Source: Purshia tridentata
Lineage: Eukaryota > Streptophyta > Magnoliopsida > Rosales > Rosaceae
Direction: 5' to 3'
Assembly (NCBI GenBank): GCA_003254885.1
Contig: QANT01006447.1
Location: 1-64,000, forward strand
DNA: 64,000 nucleotides
Part shown: piece after piece, positions 10,968 through 21,449 of the stretch
Position numbering within the stretch: position 1 is the first letter of the stretch
Layout: every line of letters begins with the position of its first letter
Made by a program: the position numbers and the translations under genes
The notes under the pieces: model-generated
The model's database searches: none
What the model saw: only the letters and a program-made list of their open reading frames with translations
What the model was told of the DNA's origin: nothing

Positions 10968-12281
10968 ATGGCGGCCGGCATCTGCAGCCGGGAGAATCAA
11001 CTGGTCCCCTCCGGTGGAGTGGTTAAACGATCTCTTACTGACTACAACGATCTCATAGCTGAGATACTGTCAAGGTTACCCGTCAAATCTCTGTTACGAT
11101 TCCGATGTGTATGCAAGTCATGGCGTGCTTTAATCTCCGATCCTCATTTCGTGAAGAAGCACCTCAGCAAAGCAGTCCTCAACAACTCCAAAAGCAGCTC
11201 CATGCTCCTCGTCTCAGGAAGACCTCCCCAATACACGGACTGCGAAGCACTCGTAGATTTCAAAACCTTCAGCCACTTTCTTACATTTTCTATTCGATCT
11301 ATGGACCGCAATAGATGGTCGTTCTGTGATTTATCGCTTCATATCCAATCTATGGACTACGAAGCATTGAAGAATGCAGATGATGATGGTGATGGTGATG
11401 GTGATGGTGATGGTGATGGTGATGTTGCATGCAGTAGAGAGCTTGATATTCCGGAGATCTTCACAGACATCGCTCTTCTAAAAACCGTGGGTTCTTGCAA
11501 TGGCTTGATATGTCTAGCAATGTACCCGGATGACGTTATCTTATGGAACCCTTGCACAATGGCCTACAAGGTGATACCAAATCCTTATTCTAAGCGCAGT
11601 TCAGGCTGTAGAGTGTTTTATGGATTCGGTTATGATTCCACCATTGATGATTACAAGTTAATATGGGGAATGAGTTATGAATCCACTCAGGAAACAATCA
11701 TTCGGGTCTTCACCCTAAAAACGGGTTCGTGGAGGGCCCTTCATTTCCCCATTTATGTTGGGTTTGTAGGGCAATCGCAGGGTTGCTTATCAAACGGAGC
11801 TCTACATTGGTTACATCTTCAATTGGCAGCTAACAATAAGATTGTTAGTTCAAGAATTCTGTCTTTTGATTTAGCGGAGGAGAAATTTGAGGAAATGATG
11901 CCATTACCTTATCCCAGAAACGAAACAAGTGTCATCCTGGGAATTGGGACTGTTGGAAATTGTCTCCTGGTATATAGTGAACCAAATTCTATTGACAACA
12001 ATTTTAGAATATGGGTGATGAAGGAATATGGGGTCAAGGAATCTTGGACTGAAGTTGTAACGATTCCTTTAGAGACGCATCACCATGGCTTGCAGCCTCT
12101 ATGCATTTTAGAGAATGGTGAAGTTTTGTTGGATCTTATTGGAACCTTCTTGGTCTTATATAATCCTAAGGACCAGACAGTTAAGAATGCTATTGGGACT
12201 CAAGTGTATTCCTGGTTTGAAGCAGCCTTTTATGTAGAGACTTTAGTTTCACCAATAACCGGCAGTGCTGCAGACATCTGA
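10968..12281 (+). CDS. F-box protein with F-box associated (FBA type 1) domain
   Basis: Single exon, 437 residues from the ATG at 10968. The N-terminal F-box (residues ~24-65) is clear: LIAEILSRLPVKSLLRFRCVCKSWRALISDPHFVKKHL. It binds SKP1 in SCF ubiquitin ligases. The rest has the FBA pattern with VGSCNGLICLAM, LWNPCT, VFYGFGYDSTIDDYKLI and SWRALHFP, so it is the substrate-binding half of a CPR1- or At3g23880-like protein. The substrate is unknown. Residues ~147-157 are an Asp-Gly repeat encoded by a GATGGT hexanucleotide run, inserted before the FBA core. The gene shares its promoter with the chaperonin gene. This family is very large in plants and I cannot assign a symbol. Confidence 0.85.
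   Translation: MAAGICSRENQLVPSGGVVKRSLTDYNDLIAEILSRLPVKSLLRFRCVCKSWRALISDPHFVKKHLSKAVLNNSKSSSMLLVSGRPPQYTDCEALVDFKTFSHFLTFSIRSMDRNRWSFCDLSLHIQSMDYEALKNADDDGDGDGDGDGDGDVACSRELDIPEIFTDIALLKTVGSCNGLICLAMYPDDVILWNPCTMAYKVIPNPYSKRSSGCRVFYGFGYDSTIDDYKLIWGMSYESTQETIIRVFTLKTGSWRALHFPIYVGFVGQSQGCLSNGALHWLHLQLAANNKIVSSRILSFDLAEEKFEEMMPLPYPRNETSVILGIGTVGNCLLVYSEPNSIDNNFRIWVMKEYGVKESWTEVVTIPLETHHHGLQPLCILENGEVLLDLIGTFLVLYNPKDQTVKNAIGTQVYSWFEAAFYVETLVSPITGSAADI
11380..11424 (+). repeat. coding GATGGT hexanucleotide microsatellite
   Basis: About seven tandem GATGGT units within the F-box reading frame, giving alternating Asp-Gly. Units are whole multiples of three, so length changes would keep the frame. 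Confidence 0.8.
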
Positions 12282-14663
12282 AACCAACATTGTGAGTATC
12301 TCTCCTTCACTATTTCTGTCTGATATGATCAAGTAGTATGCAGTGTGGATTGAAACCAACTTTTGGTGTGGATTGAATCTAACTTCTGTTTTAGACTCAC
12401 TATACATTGTGCATTTCTTACACTATGTCTTGGGCATTTTGTGACATATCCAACTTCTTCAGTTTGGCATCTTTTCATGACCCTTCTTGTCATTTCATTT
12501 TTTTGCACTCTTTGCTCATTTTTTCACACTTGCAAGCACAATAATAACACCACTGGAAAACTTAGTTAAATGTTTAATCTCATGCCTACTAGTTGGTTAA
12601 ACTTCAGAGGTGGGGATGTGACATGCTAAAGTTCATTAATGGCTATGTAAGTATGATTCAGTTGGAGCTCTCTTTTATATCAATGCTGTTGGAAGTGGGA
12701 ATTTAAATGCTTTTAATCTATGTTGGAACTTTATTATAGTTACTGGAACTCATTCATATACCCAATCTATCATAGTTTAAATTATACATATACTACCAAA
12801 TTGGAATAAGATAAAAATGTCTACGATGAAGCTCCCAAACTTTCTTTGAGGTCTGTTAGCATATTCTGGTGTAATATTAATACGTGTCTCACATAAGAGA
12901 CAAAGATCCTTCCCCAAACTGGTTATGGTCGTCAAATCACGTTTTGTTTATTTCTCTGCCCAAAATGCCTATTGCCTTTTCTTTGGAATTCACTTCTGCT
13001 GTAAGTTTATAGCTGTTTACAAAACCAGGTGTCTATCATCATTGCAGAAATTTGTACTACGATAAACACAATACACTTATCCATTCTCCACCATTTTGTT
13101 TCAATGAAGTTATGGTGTTGGACCTATTAGAGCTTGATTTGTTTTTGTGTTTCAGTTTAATGATGTTTTGATTTTGCAGGAGAGCTGATTTTCTTTTGTT
13201 AAATTCTTGGTAATTACTAACTACCATTCATGATTCTTAATTGTCAGATTTGTTGATAGGCTTTCATGATCCTCGAGGAAATCCTACAAAATATTTGAAG
13301 GTTGTTGAAGCAAAGGCTGCAAGAGGGGCACAGTAGAATGAAGAAGCTAAGAAACCTAGCTGTGATGCTTGATCATCACCACTCTCAATAGATTTGTGGT
13401 GTTTGATTAACCATGATTGACTGCGTTGCTCTGTGTATTTAGATATTTGTGATGCTTGATTATGACTCTCAATAAATTTGTGATGCTTGCATATAACCAT
13501 GTTTAGAGATGCCAAAGCATTTCCCTGGCCAAGAAGAAGAGAGATGCCAAAGCATTTTATCTACATTTCTAATTTATTTTAAAAGCCGCAGAAGGATGTT
13601 CTGATTTGCGGCCCACTAAGAAACTTGCATGTAAACCTCAGCCCAACCACAACTCACCCTCCTTCCTTATATTTTGACAAAACTTAAAATAAGAGAAAAA
13701 AAAAACCAGAAAAAAAAGAAAGAAATTGATAACACAGTCTCATGATAACGCTCAACATGCCTCCCTGTTTTCTTTAATATGAACCATCATGATAACTTTG
13801 CACCGCTAGTGTAACTTGGACATTAATTAATTATCGCGAATAGAATCCAAAGAGAATTTGTAAGATCAAAACCAATACAGTCAACGAGCCTCGATTCAAT
13901 AATCTGTGACCAGCACGATCTCTTAAATATTAATGATGATTTATTTTATAATAAACTTAAAATGAGCTTCATGTTTCCAGCAAAAGCTCGTTGATTTATG
14001 TTGTTTAAAACTTTTAATGCTGATTTATCCAAGTCAAGCAAGAATCAGCGATTAGCTAGCCAGGGTGCATTTTGGAGGGTTAATCAATTCTTATGTAATG
14101 TTATGTGTTGCTGAAAACAAGGACTCAAGGAAGGAAGGATGTGGTAGATACTTCGAAAATCCAGCTCTATTGATGTGATGAGGTTACTGGGTTTATGCAA
14201 TAATGCTGGACCAATATGAACAATCACATGATCATCAAGTGCAGCATGATTAAGTGATGAAATGACCAAGATGTCCCCAACATCGACAGGTGTCCATCAC
14301 ATGCACCAGCTGCTTGTAGAAAAGTACAGCTAGCTTCCCATCACACAAACCAGTAAAACAACACTAAAGAAATCAAAGAAGAAGAGAAAAAGCGCTTCTC
14401 AGTGATGTCCTTAAATGGTGGTTTTTCCTAGGAAGAAATATTAAAGACATGAGCATTGACCTGAATTGGTAATGGCAATGTTTTGACTTTCTGCTCTGCC
14501 ACACCCTGCACAAAATAATTTCAATGCTAGCTACCTCATTCATGGAACCTTACTCCTCTATCCAAACACACATATCCACAACCATAATATTCCATCACTA
14601 GTCCCACTACCACTTCCTTTCAAACCCCAACTTTTATACCCTTCACTTTTTCTCCATCCAATC
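12282..14663. other. F-box 3' flank and gene-poor stretch
   Basis: No full gene is seen. From about 13256 to 13336 the plus strand reads GFHDPRGNPTKYLKVVEAKAARGAQ and a stop, with a TTGTCAG-type acceptor just upstream. This looks like the last coding exon of something, but I found no matching upstream exons. The remainder (13560-14660) holds A-runs and ordinary AT-rich DNA, then the phytosulfokine promoter. Confidence 0.4.
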
Positions 14664-14670
14664 TATAAAA
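14664..14670 (+). promoter_or_regulatory. TATA box of the phytosulfokine precursor gene
   Basis: TATAAAA sits about 95 bases before the ATG at 14765, predicting transcription from about 14695 and a leader of ~70 bases. Confidence 0.65.
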
Positions 14671-14764
14671 CAGAGCTTTTTCATGTAGAAGCTGAAATTT
14701 CTCATACGCAGCTCTTCCGATCTCTATATATATGCTGAAATTTTAAGCTTGAGATTACCTAAAC

Positions 14765-15176
14765 ATGGCAAATGGCCTCATGATTTTCTTCCTTTTGGGT
14801 TTGCTTCTACTATCAAAGGCCGAACCAAGGCCAGTGCCTGAATCTGATTCAAGTGTTTCATCTTCTTCCACTCCCATAAGATTACCATCACCTGTAAGTA
14901 TATACTTATTTTCCCTTTTAAATTTCCTGTTAATTTTTTGCTTCACATTAAAACTGTTGTTGACTTTGATCTCTAGCTTGGTGATATATTCTGGTGCCCA
15001 TTAATTTAATTTTTCTCCTTTTTTTTATAATTTTTTTCAATTTTTAGGAGGAACGAAGCCTGGATGATGAAGATGCTTGCAAGGGTTTAGACAGTGAAGA
15101 GTGTCTGATGAGAAGGTCCATGGTTGCTCACACAGACTATATCTACACGCAAGATATCAATTCTACAGGACCATGA
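14765..15176 (+). CDS. PSK: phytosulfokine (PSK) precursor
   Basis: Two exons, 14765-14893 and 15048-15176, joined by a 154-base GT/AG intron, give 85 residues. Residues 1-19 are a signal peptide ([20 protein letters not shown]), followed by a variable Ser/Pro-rich part. The conserved C-terminal block has two cysteines ([11 protein letters not shown]), then [11 protein letters not shown] and the pentapeptide YIYTQ at residues 74-78 (bases 15138-15152), followed by a short tail. YIYTQ is the mature PSK hormone. Its two tyrosines are sulfated in the Golgi, helped by the Asp just before it, and after secretion and proteolysis it is sensed by PSKR leucine-rich receptor kinases to promote cell growth and tune immunity. 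All expected parts are present, so the gene looks intact. Which PSK paralogue this is remains open. Confidence 0.95.
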
Positions 15177-15195
15177 TGATGCTAATATATATTTT

Positions 15196-15796
15196 CTCTT
15201 CCTTGTTTACTTTCTTTCACAAGTTTTGCTGCATCCTGTAGTGAAAGAAAGTATGGCCTTGTGCTTAATATGATATATTAAAAGCTGGAATTGAGGTGAT
15301 ATTGTCGCAGGAAAAATATTTGGGTCACCTTTGGAGTATTTCAAGTCACCCTACTTTTTAAAATTATAATTTCGACAATGTTAAAGCATAATCGGAACCG
15401 TTCATATTTTAGATCATCTATTATAGATCATTTATGTAAAAAATCAACTCAATCGGAAATCATTTGGTTATATAATTATTGTCAATTAAATAAAAAATTC
15501 AACTCTTCCTTGTTTACTTTCTTTCACAAGTTTTGCTACATCCTGTAGTGAAAGAAAGTATGGTCTTGTGCTTAATATGATATATTAAAAGCTGGAATTG
15601 AGGTGATATTGTCGCAGGAAAAATATTTGGGACACCAGTCTCACCCTACTTTTTAAAATTATAATTTCGACAATGTTAAAGCATAATCAGAACCGTTCAT
15701 ATTTTAGATCATTTATTATAGATCATTTATGTAAAAAAATCAACTCAATCGGAAATCATTTGGTTATAGAATTATTGTCAATTAAATAAAAAAATC
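15196..15796 (+). repeat. tandem duplication of PSK 3' end plus fold-back arm
   Basis: Two direct copies of about 300 bases each start at 15196 and 15503 (both begin CTCTTCCTTGTTTACTTTC). Each holds the PSK 3' UTR sequence and then an AT-rich arm with AATTTCGACAATGTTAAAGC and GAACCGTTCATATTTTAGATC. The copies are almost identical apart from a small loss near 15635, so the duplication is fairly recent. Confidence 0.8.
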
Positions 15797-16015
15797 AACG
15801 GTTTTGTAAAAAAATCACTCTTTAATCTAAAACTATTTATTTTTTCTATTTAATTTACAACAACTATATAACCAAATGATTTTCGATTGAGTTGATTTTT
15901 TGCATAGTTGATCTATAATAAGTGATCTAAAATATGAACGATTCCGATTATGCATTAACATTGTCAAAATTGTAATTTAGAGAGGTAGAATGACCTTAAG
16001 GTCTCCCTAAGGGGT
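15341..16015. mobile_element. fold-back / MITE-like element with a duplicated left arm
   Basis: The arm at about 15349-15500 (copy at 15641-15800) is matched in inverted orientation by 15838-16005, which includes ATATGAACGATTCCGATTATG and AACATTGTCAAAATTGTAATT. The arms are over 150 bases long with a short spacer, so the single strand could form a large hairpin. There is no coding capacity. It appears to be a non-autonomous inverted-repeat DNA element whose left arm was duplicated together with the PSK 3' end. I cannot name the superfamily. Confidence 0.6.
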
Positions 16016-18782
16016 GATCCAAAAATTGTTCTTGTCCCAGTTCAATTTTATTTTATTTTGGTCGAATATCGTAGTTCAATTGATATTGGTCACTCCTTAC
16101 TAGTTTAGAAGCCCAGCAATGGAAACCCAAAGTAAAAGTTTCTACTTGTAGGCTTGTAGCCATGTACTGTGGAAGCCTAATAGTTTATCTAATTGGGCCT
16201 TACAAGCCCAACCTTTCATTTAAGTTTCCCTGAATCGGGGTTTTTTTAAGGAAAGTCCTAAACTAAAAGCCCATTATGTCATTGGGTCCTTGCTACCAGA
16301 GGTCCATAACCCAATAAATAAAATTAAATTTAGAGTATAAAAATGATAAACTAGAAATGTAAGAGTAGCCTTCTTATTTTATCATATCATATATAGGTCT
16401 CGTTTGATGTATAACATATATATTTTTCAATTATAAGAAAGGGGGAGGGAGGGTTTGAACTTTAGTGTGTACAGAGAAGTTTTTGTTATCAGCTAACTAA
16501 GCCAACCCAATTCACATAAACCCTAGTTTGATGCAAGATATAATTGTATAACTATCTGCAGCTAAGATTTACTCATGACGCAAACAGAAATTAAGAAGAT
16601 GTGTAGCCCATCAACAACTAAACGTAGCACTACAGTTTGGCCTTGTTTGGAATGAAGATTAGATCACCTTCAGCTACAAAAAGGTTAAGATCGACATGCA
16701 GGGTCCAAATATGGTTGAACACATCTGCCATAAATATTATTAGGATAAGAGTACTGATAAGATATTCAAGTACTGGAGTTGTTTGCGCGTACAAATTAAG
16801 GATAAGTTTGATAACATATTAAAGTGGACTTCATTCGTCGTTATGTGACAAAGGCCTGGAATGCCCCCATTTATTCTATGACTATATTTTCCTGCCACTG
16901 ATCGATGCAAATTAACATATTTCATAGTGCTCTTGTTTTGGTTATCACCTGTTAGCTAGGATAAATTGTGATAAGTTTAACTATTTATCATCGTCGACCT
17001 TATATTGCTTTTATTCCTTAAATTAACATATTTGGACTATGGTGATCTGTAATAATCTGTATATACATGTATTGTATGCATGTGTGTCATGATTATGTTT
17101 TTCCACTAATGATAAATTTTGAAGGTTACTGGTCTCCATTTGTCAACCTTAATTATTACATGGAGCTTAAAACACCTTAACTAGCTTATCTCTGCGCTTG
17201 AATTACGTTTTGGCCCATTCTTTTCTCACTTTCAAAAAGTAATTTTTCTAGCTCCTCATTATCATCAACCTATTCATTTTTCTTTCTCATTTTATCAACC
17301 AATCTAAATCACCCTCTACTTTTCTCACAATTTTGGGCGCGCACGGATGCATGTGGGTGGGTTTAATAAATTTATCTTTGTGTGAAGGTTAAAAATCTTC
17401 ACACCTATCAACTGTTTGATTGAAGGACTCATATGATTGTATAACAAGTGTTGAGAGAACGAGAGTAGAACTCTTATTCAGGTAAAATACTTTTTCCCTA
17501 AAGTTAAATAACTTATAAGGCTCTCATGAGATCTTTGACTTTTAAGTTAGGGTTTGGCCAATTGGGCCATCAATGGTTGAAAATTCTGACATCGCTGTAG
17601 TTTTAAGTACTCTAGGCAGGGATTAATGTAAACGAGACTGATAGTACGTAGGTCAACAATATAATTATGTTGTCAATTCTTAATTCATTAAAAATTAGAA
17701 CATTTTGCTTAGTTAATAGAAATATAGAATTATCTAGAAGCTGCTTAGGATATGTACATATGGATCATGTATGAGTGTCTGTGTCTGTTTTTGTGTACTC
17801 TCTCATGCAATGTGATCATGGTGGGGCTTGGGAAACGGTAATGCTCTGAATTATATGGCATATATTGCGTGCTACAACAGTAGAAGAAAGGTAAAGGGTA
17901 CTGTTCAAGCAACACCTGAAGCGTAGGCTCTTTTGACAGGATTCAAATTCATGAAAACAATGGAAGCTTAGATCACAAAAAGCTAAAAACAAATGTTCAT
18001 GTTCCTGGGTGTTTTAGCTAGTGGACAACCTTTTCAAATGTTTTGTTTTTTATAGTAGTAGTCTTGCATTCGTATGATGAGCCACCACTACCACCAGCGC
18101 CTCCACCACCTTTTGTCCTGTATGTTGGCCCTGCTACTCTGTGCAACACTGCTTCAGCAGTGTACTACTAAAGCTTGTTCCCACAAGCTGATCATCGACT
18201 ACTCCACAAGTACGTACTGATTTTCTTCTCCAGGTTTTAATACATTGCAGTACAAATTCTATTTATTTATCTCTATCGTCTAGTTAGCTAGGAACCCTTT
18301 CTCATCTTCGAATCGCTGCGTCTTGTAATTCCCTATATTTAATGTTCAGATGGTTTGTGGGGTTGTCAAATGAGTAAAGAATGATAAAGTCATGCATATA
18401 TGATTTAGTGGTTTGATATATAATTCTTTGATGGGATACAAGAAATATCATTTCAATAATTATGATGTGCAAGTACATTAGATATATGTCTGCGGCGAGA
18501 ATAGATTATAAACTGCACTTTCTTTTGGGGCTTGGACTAGTATTGATTTTAATTTAAATGTTAAAGGCTATATATATAAGCCAAGTTGAGCATGAGCAGA
18601 TAAGATGGTGCCTATTGGCTAAGTGCGTTCTTTGCACGGTCTTTGCATTTTTAATCTCATACAGTGAACTAGTGAAGTGATGAAGTAAAAAAAACTAATT
18701 GACAACAAAGTAAACAAAAGGCCTCAACATAAAGTAGTTATAATGGGATCAAGAACAGTGATTCTCATCGCATCTCAAATTC
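16016..18782. other. intergenic, no gene seen
   Basis: AT-rich DNA of almost 2.8 kb. A small C-rich patch lies near 18085-18115. I found no supported gene, tRNA or clear microRNA hairpin. The right end is the 3' flank of the bZIP gene. Confidence 0.5.
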
Positions 18783-19403
18783 TCAATGAAGCAAGTCAGA
18801 TGATGCAGCAATGGATTGGTTTGAGGATTCAGCTCTGTGTTGCAAGCTGGGCACCTCTGCAGCTTCAAGCTCTGATCTCAAGGTGGTAATATTAATATTG
18901 TTATAAGGGCTGCCAATTTGCAGGTCTGTGAGAATTTGGCGAAGATCAGAAGTTTCTTCTTTGAGCCTTGTATTCTCCTGAACAACCAGGTCATGGCACT
19001 CAGACACATGGTTCAGCCTGTCTATCAGATTGTGGTTCTCTGTTCTCAGCCGAAGCACCTGTGACCACAGCTCATCAAGGTGCTTCTGTTTCCTCATCCT
19101 TGATCTGCGAGCGGATTCTCTGTTGGATATCATTCTCCTCTGCTTCCTCTCATCAATGATTCTGAGTTGCTGGTGTTCTTCAGCCTCATCAGAGGTGCTG
19201 GAGTTGTTGCTGAGACTAGAGGATTGTGGAGTACTGAATTCATGGCCAGCAGGAGGGATTTGGGTTTGGGACATGTTGCTGAATAAAGTACTATTGAAAT
19301 GGAGGGAGGGTATGTTGTTCTGCATGAAGCCAAAGTTTGCAGGGTTTGGAATTTGGCTTTCAGGTGCCAAATAATGGAATCCTGAAATCTCACCTTGAAG
19401 CAT
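18783..19403 (-). CDS. bZIP transcription factor (bZIP8/42/43 type, group S)
   Basis: Single-exon, 206 residues. After a Ser/Asn/Gln-rich N-terminal half comes the basic DNA-binding region RKQRRMISNRESARRSRMRK with the invariant N-x7-R spacing. A leucine zipper follows (LDELWSQVLRLRTEN onward, with leucines or other hydrophobic residues every seven positions up to about LRQILTDL). Such short, intronless proteins form group S in plants. They dimerise and bind ACGT-core G-boxes. The layout best fits the Arabidopsis bZIP8/bZIP42/bZIP43 subgroup. At1g68880 (bZIP8) lies next to SOFL2 in the block that matches this window, as I recall. I saw no sucrose-control upstream frame like that of the bZIP11 subgroup. 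A TATA box lies ~100 bases upstream. Confidence 0.9.
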   Translation of the reverse strand: MLQGEISGFHYLAPESQIPNPANFGFMQNNIPSLHFNSTLFSNMSQTQIPPAGHEFSTPQSSSLSNNSSTSDEAEEHQQLRIIDERKQRRMISNRESARRSRMRKQKHLDELWSQVLRLRTENHNLIDRLNHVSECHDLVVQENTRLKEETSDLRQILTDLQIGSPYNNINITTLRSELEAAEVPSLQHRAESSNQSIAASSDLLH

Positions 19404-19500
19404 GGCTCAAGTTATTAAGGTTATGCACTTGTGTTGAAGGGTTGTATTGCAAAGGTGTTGTTTAGAGGGCAGGGGATGACAGCATGAGGAGTGAGAGGGG

Positions 19501-19507
19501 TTTTATA
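19501..19507 (-). promoter_or_regulatory. TATA box of the bZIP gene
   Basis: The minus strand reads CTATAAAACC about 100 bases before the ATG at 19403, predicting a start near 19470. Confidence 0.6.
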
Positions 19508-20401
19508 GGAGGGAAATGGGTAGAGAAGTGGGCCAGAGTTTCGCAACAAAGAGTAACAGTTTCAGGGGCTTACATAAGCAGATGTGGACAATTATTCAAA
19601 TGGCACAACAAGATGTGTCTAATGTAGCATGTGGAGGAAGATGTGCATATACCACAATTTTCATCATGTTGATTGTTGGTGGTATTTGGAGACCATGTTA
19701 TGAGTTGGTGATGATCTTTATGTGTATGTGTTTATATCTGTATATGAGGTTGTGCATGAGCATGAGTTTATAAAAATTTCAGAGATTTGGATAATCATTT
19801 GGCATCACATACACGATTCTTAGAAGAGAAAAAAAAAATTAATAAAATTTGATGATGTGGGGGTGTCATAATTACGGGGAGGAATGTTTTGGTTTTGGAA
19901 GAAGAGAGAAAATGGGGTTGAAATCAAATTAATTAAAAACAGTTTCTGGTTGAGGACTCAATGCCAATTGCAGAGTAGAACTTTCAAACTCTGAAGTTTA
20001 AGCCATTGACACGTTATGACTGATGACGCAATGAAGGTCAGTTTAAAAGGTAATTAATTATTAAATTAATTACACTGAGTTGTGATGATCATGTTAATTA
20101 ATTTGTATTAAAATTTCAATGACTCACTGAGCACTTCAACCTTGGACCCCATCAAGATATTATATATCTAAACTGCTTGCATCAAATACCTAAACTCCCC
20201 ATCGTTTGCCCTTAAGTTTAAAAGATTTTTATTGATGAGTTTAACTGGGCAAGAACATTTATGCAGATTCCTTTGTGCTGGGCAACATGGTACTTGGCTT
20301 TTCAGCCTACTTCCCTTTGTTGAGCAATGTTAAGGTAAAGTTTTAGGCTCCACCATGATACATAGCTTTTGATCATATTCTCTCCTCAAAGTTGATGTGT
20401 A
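19508..20401. other. bZIP upstream region, no gene seen
   Basis: AT-rich DNA. A small open frame on the plus strand at 19516 overlaps the bZIP promoter and has no recognisable features. Confidence 0.45.
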
Positions 20402-20406
20402 TATAT

Positions 20407-21444
20407 TGTTGATGCAAAAATCTACTCAGATCTTCGCAAACAACTTTAATGAAGACTTTTGCTGACGAGGACGAACTGGTGGACTGAATAGCCAATCCGA
20501 GCTCATTGGTTTGCTGGTTTTGAATTTCTTCCTGCAAGCTGATCAGAAAGAAAGCATCGATGTGGTACCAACCAAAAGTACTCCGATGGCAAAGTCAGAG
20601 AGATGCAAGGAAAGAGATGCAAGTGCAAATGAATGACACAATAAGAACTTGAGAGGAAGATGAAGGAAAAGAGGTCAAAGTGTCTGGGTTCTTTTCTTCA
20701 GAGCTTGGGCAAGTATTTTCTCAGAATTGTCTGTCCCTTTACCTTGTGAGCATGCTCTTATTTATAGGCAAAGGGGTTTGAGATATTTCTGTTGGTTTGT
20801 ATGTATGATTATGGCTGATCATAGGTTTCAGATGCTATATTTGAAAAACAGGCTGGACGGCTGACAGACTTCTCATTTAATGCAGGAGGGATGGCTACTA
20901 AATGGCTGGAAGTCGCTTGCATTAAATGGAAAGTAGGGCAAGGCAAATAAGCCATAAATGCAAAGCATAAAGGTACCTTTGGTGTGTCAAGCGCAATAAC
21001 TGCTCCTAGGGTTTGTGCTCAACTTGGAAGAGGATGAGTCAAAGATGATCGATCCGATCCGAATGAGGCTTCGAGAAGTGGTCGTCCCGCGCGGGCGTTT
21101 GGTTCTTCCAGGTAGTGCTCGGCTCAGAAGAGACAGTGGCTTCCGATCCGAACATACAAAGGAAAAGACGGTGGCCAGAAGGTCGTCAGCTGAAGAAGAA
21201 TACTTCGGATGGTCAACGTTCGGATTTGAAGAAAGAATCCGATCCGAACGTCGGTGACTTGTTGGCCTTTGCCTGTATGTAGGGGCATTCCATTCGATTC
21301 GGATCGAGAGATAGGATCCGATCCGAAACAGTTACCTCGGTATGCCTTTGACTGAGGTGACGGCGTTGCCCCAGGGTGCGAGGCCCCACATGACCTGTAG
21401 ATGTTTGACCATTGACTCTTATTGGGGCTTCATCCCCAAACACA
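20407..21444 (-). mobile_element. solo LTR of a retrotransposon (second family member)
   Basis: A 1038-base unit begins TGTTGATGCAAAAA and ends in CACA. It is flanked by TATAT on both sides (20402-20406 and 21445-21449), a plausible 5-base target duplication, though in AT-rich DNA. It shares the TGTTGATGC end, a CTCCGATGGCAAAGTCAG-like block and a minus-strand CCTATAAATA promoter with the solo LTR at 27810-28591. The promoter places its own orientation on the minus strand. No internal retrotransposon region is present. It is an old remnant left by recombination between LTRs. Confidence 0.6.
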
Positions 21445-21449
21445 TATAT

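Noticed and set aside
21015-21257. Arg/Glu-rich 80-residue frame
   Set aside because: It lies inside a solo LTR and reflects its TCCGATCCGA-type motifs.
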